From Ailanthus altissimus (lineage: Eukaryota > Streptophyta > Magnoliopsida > Sapindales > Simaroubaceae): a DNA stretch of 64,000 bases. Position numbers and translations under genes: made by a program. The stretch covers positions 12,486,501-12,550,500 of the forward strand of contig OX327684.1 in the NCBI GenBank assembly GCA_946807835.1, given 5' to 3'. Of the stretch, positions 59,025 through 64,000 are shown piece after piece. Under the pieces are notes generated by a model that was not told the origin of the DNA, made no database searches, and saw only the letters and a list, made by a program, of their open reading frames with translations. Each line of letters starts with the position of its first letter. Positions within the stretch are counted from its first letter, which is position 1.

Positions 59025-62000
59025 TATTGGGAATGATGCTTACGTGCCATTCCAATATTGTATGAATATTAATTACTTACTATTTATACAATATATATTT
59101 CAAATAAAATCGTTAATATTAAATATATATATGGTAAGATGCTTATAACGTTTCAAACATTGCATGATTTGAAGGAGTTCAGATCTGGTCTAAAAGAGTT
59201 TAGATCAATGCTAAGAATTAGTAACGCTGAGAGTTATAAATATTAAGAGTTAGCAGGTTATAAGAGTCAGTAAAATATAGAGAGTTAAAGCCTTGTCTGA
59301 AATCGGGTAAAGACTTAGGAATATATTAGCTATGGCATAGTTGTAAGAAGTTGTAAATAGTATTATAAAATGTTATTGTGTAAGTATATTCTCAAACTTT
59401 ATATTCATAATCTATCAAAGTTATTATCTAGCTTCGAAATCCCACCAGATATTGCGAATTAGAATTGTTCGCGAGAAAACTTCAGGGTGAGCTCCGAAAA
59501 TAGAATCTATAACAAATTATCTTCAAGGGTGAGTGACAGGACCCGACCCAAGACCCTCTACTATAGATCCTAGTGGCCTTGTCGGGCACCCCGACGGAAG
59601 TTCCTCCGAACCTAACTGGGTATGTTGAGAAATTCCGCGAAGCGAACCCCTTTTTAATTCTTGTTACTACTAAGAAGGTCTAATAATATACATGAAAACG
59701 ACATCTTAATTTTAAAAACAAATGGACAGAGTTTCCCCTGTTTTTCAGAAAATCCATATAAACCTATAAAGAAATTTCACTTCTAATTCCAACACATCTC
59801 AATACTACCAATTCGGACCTCCGGTCCTTTCCAAATCAAATCCAACACAACTTAAAAGTTTCATTTAAATCACAAAATGAGCATACTCATGAAAAGTAAA
59901 GATGATCATCAAAATCTTAAAATATTTTCTTGTTAGTTCAAAACATACATATAAATATACATGCCTACTACTACTATGCATAAAGTAAAGAGTGCTATTT
60001 AGCACATTTACATGTACAAAAATGATCTTCGGATTCGGCCCATTACTCGGCAATAGGAGAATCAGCAGCTTGCGTACCGAGACCTGCACCTGGGAAAGGG
60101 GTTTAAAAACATAAAACACAAAACGGGTGAGCTAAAGAAGCTCAGTGAGTGCAAATAAAATTTTAGTAAAATAACATCGTGTATAGATAACAAATTCTAA
60201 AGTTCATGCAGAAATCATGCTTCTAAAACTGATGTAAAACTGTAAAACGGTTTCTAACATCATATGCTATTGAAATCTTGTCGAGTGAATTTTATCTACA
60301 TCTTTGAAAAACTATATTCAGAATCTGTATAACATAATAACTGCTGTGTGCATATAAATGCATAAATGCTATCGAAAAATTGAAAACTAGTAAAATTCTC
60401 GCTCGGCCATTTTCTTTCTAAACTGTACCAATGGTAACCCTAAAGCTCTATACCCACGTAGCGACTCAACTAGCACCGCACACATGAGTAGGTCACGGGG
60501 CACCTCAACTAGCAGCACCCACAGTGACATCTCAAGACATCTCACTGGCTATGCAGCGGAATCCTACATCGCATGCATATAGTGAGACAATACCCCGCAC
60601 ACATAGAGCGACTCACATGACCCAACATCCCGACTTCCCAGAGTTAGTGACACACCCCCAAGACTTGCCCATGTGCACGGGATATACCGGCCGGATCTAA
60701 TACAATCATCACCACTATAATCTGAGGGTACCAATGGCCTTAAAAACGAATGCAAAAATTGTAAAACTGTTTCTCAATTCGAACATGTAACGGTATGTCT
60801 ATGAATATATATCAAGATCATAAATTATGGTTATGCATCGAAAGCTCATAAAACATGCATATTCATTATGCGAAAACATAATAAATGAAAAGTAAAAGAA
60901 ATGGCAGATTTCCACTCACAACCGCTCTGCGCTCAATTTCGCTCTCGATTTCTGCTCTCGTTAACGCTCTCGATTATCTTCACCTACGCACCATAAATGA
61001 CATTTAGAACCAAATCGAATACTAGAATCTCATTTAACTACTAAATGCCCTAATTGGCATACAAAGTCCGGATGTAAACTACTTCCCGATTTTAGTTACG
61101 GAGCCATAATCGAAACTAACTCACCATCCGGCGCCCTGAAAATTATTGAACACCTTATAACTTGGTTGGACATAATTGCCCTTCACCTTTCCAACATGGA
61201 CAATTATGTGCCATTTTCTTCATTTTTGGTTTTTCCATCAACCATATACATTCAATTCACAATATGCACCATTTACACACAACAATTCAATCAAAACACC
61301 ACTCAATTCCTAACTTCCCTAAAGTGGCAGAATTTCACCCTAGGTTCCAACACATTCCTTTTCTCAATTTCTTGTTCCAATTACAACAAAATCATGCCAA
61401 TTTTATTCTAAAGCCCTAATTACAACCAATTGAAATCTCTACAACAAAATCACCAAAAACCTTAATTTTCACCTTGCCAATTTCTTCAAATTGATGACTC
61501 CTTCAAGCTCCATACTAGAATTCAACTCAATTTAAGCCAAGAATACACATAAGAACATCAATTAAAACATTCTTGAAATCTCACTTATCAAACTCATAAA
61601 AGATGCTTTTCTTATCTCTTTTTCTTGAATTTCCACTAATAGAGACTTCAATTGAGCTTAGGGATTGGTTTGTAACCTTATTTTGGCTTGATTACACATG
61701 AAAAATCATGAAAACAAAACTTGAAAGGTCACTGTAGCAGCCCCCCCCTTTCCAAGCTCGAATTTTCTCTCTTTTGCTCTAAGTATTTGCTTTTGATCTT
61801 CTTCAAAATTCTACACACTTCCAACATATTTATAGTCCTCCCTCAATTTACCATTTTGCCCTTCAACTTTTTCAAAATTACTAATTTGCCATTAGTTAAA
61901 AAGTAATTATGTAATTAGTTCATTTGTAACTATCTAGTTAGAATAGTTCAAAGAACTAACTAGAACTTCCAACTTGGCAATCCATGAGATTTCTTCTAAT

Positions 62001-62477
62001 TGGTCCATTCTCTAATATATGGATTATGTTTCTCAACAAAGGCTTGTTCCATACATCACCCTTAAATGGAAATGTATGTAGTAAATTAGAATTTACTTTT
62101 CCAAGCCAATAGAGAAAAATTTTAAAAATATTCTAGGGTCGTCCGGCGCACCGATCGAGTGTGAAATTACCAAATTAGGTCTAATATCTCTCACGTGCAC
62201 TATAAAGAGAATATTTCTAATAGGGTTAAAATCGAGTAACCCTACGGTGTCTTATTTGTTCTATACCGAAATGTAGGCGCCAATACTACTAATAGGGATT
62301 GGATATTACAGTGAGTTTCGAATTATGTTAGGCATAACAAATTTAAATTTAATTTCTATATATTGCAATAGGAAATTAGATTTTCTTTCCACTCCGTTAA
62401 TTTGTATGTAAGACGCAAATAAATTAGATTATAAATTGTAATATACACATTTGCATCTTACGGATAACACACTAACA
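59025..62477 (+). repeat. 3' LTR of element 3, shortened and interrupted
   Basis: It starts TATTGGGAATGATG (TG to TA) after a decayed polypurine tract and ends CACTAACA. Without the nested solo LTR and TSD only about 671 bp remain against 2079 bp in the 5' LTR, because about 1.4 kb is deleted near 59400-59430. The ends are intact. Confidence 0.85.
59534..62310 (+). mobile_element. Large solo LTR, probable Ty3/gypsy chromovirus type
   Basis: A perfect TSD GTGAG stands at 59529-59533 and 62311-62315. It starts TGACAGGACCCGACCC and ends GGGATTGGATATTACA, 2777 bp. The LTR length and the terminal GGATATTACA resemble Tekay/Del-like chromoviruses. This is inference from the ends alone. A TATA-like CATATTTATAG lies near 61826. 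A short tandem of CGCTCTCGATT-like units lies at 60932-60975. Open frames inside (60564-60755, 61162-61419) show no known domain. Confidence 0.85.
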
Positions 62478-63710
62478 GATAAATTACAGAAGATCTAAAT
62501 TTTGTGTTCTTAATTTTTTTCTTTATAGAAAAAATTTAGCTCAAAGAAAGTACTAAATAAGAATACGTAAAAGTGATTCTAATATTCCTTTTTATAATGC
62601 AAAAATCCTTATTTTATTTAAACTCTTCATCTAATAGGATTATGATAAAATAATATCTTTATATTATTTTAATTTAAATAATTAAAGGAAAAATTCTTAT
62701 CTAAAAAGATCTTATATTATCTCTAATTAAATAATTTAGATAATTCAAAATTATCCAAATAATTTAATTATCTAATTTAATTAAATAATCTAATTATTTA
62801 ATTTAAAAAATAATCTAAATATTTGTTTAATTCCACAATCATTATAGATTGGGCCTACAAGTGATTGAATCCAATGAGTTTAATCAAATTATACATAGGT
62901 CAATTAATTAATTAGCCCTAATAAATTTAATTAAATTAAACATAAGCTAATTAATATTTTAGATCAAACAATTAATCCATTTTTATTTTCATGGAGCCAG
63001 CATAAGGACCTAATGGACTTACAAAATTAAGCTCCAATAAATTAAATCATTTGATTAAACTCTTTAATAAATATAATTTTATTTATTAACTTTATATTAC
63101 TCAACTAAAAATGTAAAGTTGAACTCTTAATTTTGCAGATAAATTATAAAACAAAAATTTGTCTTTATCCATTTGATAATCATTTCATATAGATCAATCA
63201 TCCACAAGTGTTTATAATTAGACTAGGTCGAATATCCATTAACCTCTCTAATTATATTTTTATCCTTGATCCACATTTATCCTCTTTAGAATATTTAATT
63301 TCTAAAATTCACAAAATTATTATTATTTTTAACTCTTTAAAAAAAAATTGAGTGCTCATTATGTTCAAGGCCAGAATCAATTATCAAGGAATAACTTGTC
63401 TAACTTCTTTTCAGAAGGAGTGAATTCTATATCTGTGAGAAATATTTCCACCCATCCATTTTGTTACACTTATAAAATACTTAGTAATTGACTAAAAATC
63501 TTTTAGAGTATTTCTTTTGTAAATTAATAAATATAACTCAATGAATAGGAGTTCATTAATCACTCAGGATTAAGATTAATTCATATATGATTATATTGTG
63601 ATAAAACAAATTCTCTTTACTAACAGAGAAATAAGTTTATCATGGTCTATTCCTATAATTAACATTATATAAAACGCCTCCATTTTTATGTTCCCATGTA
63701 GACAAATCCA
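62478..63710 (-). repeat. 5' LTR of element E, outer part
   Basis: It continues the alignment with 40755-41960 of the 3' LTR, with the same AT-rich blocks and the AATGAATAGGAGTTCATTAA landmark. It is cut near 63710 by the CACTA-like terminus. About 260 bp of LTR should lie beyond that element. Confidence 0.87.
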
Positions 63711-63726
63711 CAACTACAAAAATGGC

Positions 63727-63757
63727 CTTCACTGACGCTAAGTTAGCGTCAGTGAAG
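63727..63757. repeat. Perfect 31-bp palindrome in the CACTA-like end
   Basis: CTTCACTGACGCTAA and TTAGCGTCAGTGAAG are exact reverse complements around a single G. Confidence 0.9.
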
Positions 63758-63799
63758 GGTTTCACTGACACTATTTCATAGTGTTAGTATTGCTCGAGT

Positions 63800-64000
63800 C
63801 AGAAATTTACTGACACTATTTTTGGTATCAGTGAATCTTTGATACCATGGTATCAATAAATCGTTAACACCACAGTATCAGAGATTCTCTAATACCAATG
63901 TATCAATGAATTATTAATACCATGGTATCAATGAATTATTGATACCGTGGTATTAGTAAATCTCTGACATCTTAGTATCAGTAAATCGCTGATATCATGG
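63800..64000 (+). repeat. Subterminal tandem repeats with a palindromic core
   Basis: Units of about 24-26 bp carry a TACCATGGTA core: TGATACCATGGTATCA (63840-63855), ATACCATGGTAT (63917-63928), GATACCGTGGTATT (63941-63954) and a last partial unit at 63991. Between units is an ATGAATTAT or GTAAAT spacer. The array continues past the window. Confidence 0.8.

Larger units (their letters stand above)
51308..62477 (+). mobile_element. Full-length copia element 3 with two nested solo LTRs
   Basis: A perfect TSD GATAA stands at 51303-51307 and 62478-62482. The 5' LTR is 51308-53386, the internal region 53387-59024, and the 3' LTR 59025-62477. A gypsy-type solo LTR sits in the leader (53728-55215) and another in the 3' LTR (59534-62310). 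The sequence parallels element 2 from leader to RNase H but is more decayed. It lies in the 5' LTR of element E. Confidence 0.94.
40601..63710 (-). mobile_element. Copia element E, heavily interrupted
   Basis: The 3' LTR is 40601-42256, the internal region 42257-51139, and the 5' LTR 51140-51307 plus 62478 to past 63710. On the minus strand the gag, zinc knuckle, protease, integrase, RT and RNase H order is readable. It is interrupted by an LTR fragment (42959-43985), a copia solo LTR (44499-46476), element 3 (51308-62477) and a CACTA-like terminus (63711). The outer end of the 5' LTR lies beyond the window, so its TSD is not visible. Confidence 0.9.
63711..64000 (+). mobile_element. CACTA-like DNA transposon terminus
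   Basis: It begins CAACTACAAAAATGGCC, one inserted base away from the CACTACAAAAA terminus of plant CACTA (En/Spm) elements. Next is an exact palindrome with 15-bp arms (63727-63757), then subterminal repeats of TGATACCATGGTATCA and variants to the window end. Subterminal repeat arrays of this kind bind the element's own proteins in known CACTA elements. The other end and the transposase lie outside the window. The 3-bp TSD cannot be verified. Confidence 0.75.

Noticed and set aside
60564..61419. Open frames inside the 2.8-kb solo LTR
   Set aside because: No similarity to gag, pol or host proteins could be recognised. Two overlapping frames at 61162-61419 argue for chance.
1..64000. tRNA, rRNA or other structural RNA genes
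   Set aside because: No cloverleaf-like A/B box arrangement or rRNA stretch was noticed by eye. A covariance-model scan would be needed to exclude them formally.

Overview
This is an AT-rich, transposon-packed stretch of a plant nuclear genome, most likely a eudicot. The evidence is several Ty1/copia polyprotein remnants, primer binding sites of the plant initiator tRNA-Met type (TATCAGAGC or GATACCA on the reverse strand), Ty3/gypsy-type solo LTRs and a CACTA-like terminus. No intact host gene was found. Every retroelement coding region carries stops or frameshifts, so the insertions are old.

Layout. 1-5760: 3' half of copia element 1 (+), whose 3' LTR holds a solo LTR (4176-5532, -). It truncates copia element F (-, 5761-7666). 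7667-8576: low-copy sequence with a 14-bp-arm hairpin, an LTR/promoter-like stretch and a short ORF cut by copia element A (-, 8577-14112, TSD GATGT). 14419-16595: element B (-), no recognised coding region, with a 4 x 120 bp tandem array. 16738-27811: full-length copia element 2 (+, TSD CTAAG), whose 5' LTR holds two nested solo LTRs. 27817-28687: putative host segment. 28688-29100: LTR fragment. 29101-32052: copia element D (-), lacking IN/RT/RH. 32053-40600: a second copy of the host segment, interrupted by copia element C (-, 33442-38138). 40601 to past 63710: copia element E (-), broken by an LTR (42959-43985), a copia solo LTR (44499-46476), full-length copia element 3 (51308-62477, TSD GATAA) and a CACTA-like terminus (63711-64000). 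Element 3 itself carries two gypsy-type solo LTRs.

Elements 1, 2, 3 and the solo LTR at 44499 form one copia family with LTRs of about 2 kb. A and C form a second, with LTRs of about 0.7 kb. Nesting reaches three levels (E > element 3 > solo LTRs), giving a relative order of insertion. Removing the two nested elements and their TSDs from the 5' LTR of element 2 leaves 2037 bp against 2040 bp for its 3' LTR, which independently supports the boundaries.

The signal least explained by ordinary annotation is a GC-rich palindromic motif, consensus AGCGCCGCGGCGCT with variants. It is clustered just upstream of the presumed TATA box in LTRs of several unrelated families, and in the leader of element 2 (weakly in element 3). 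A second is a motif of about 22 bp repeated four times in the pre-gag leader of both element 2 and element 3. The sequences between insertions appear to be diverged tandem copies of one host segment.
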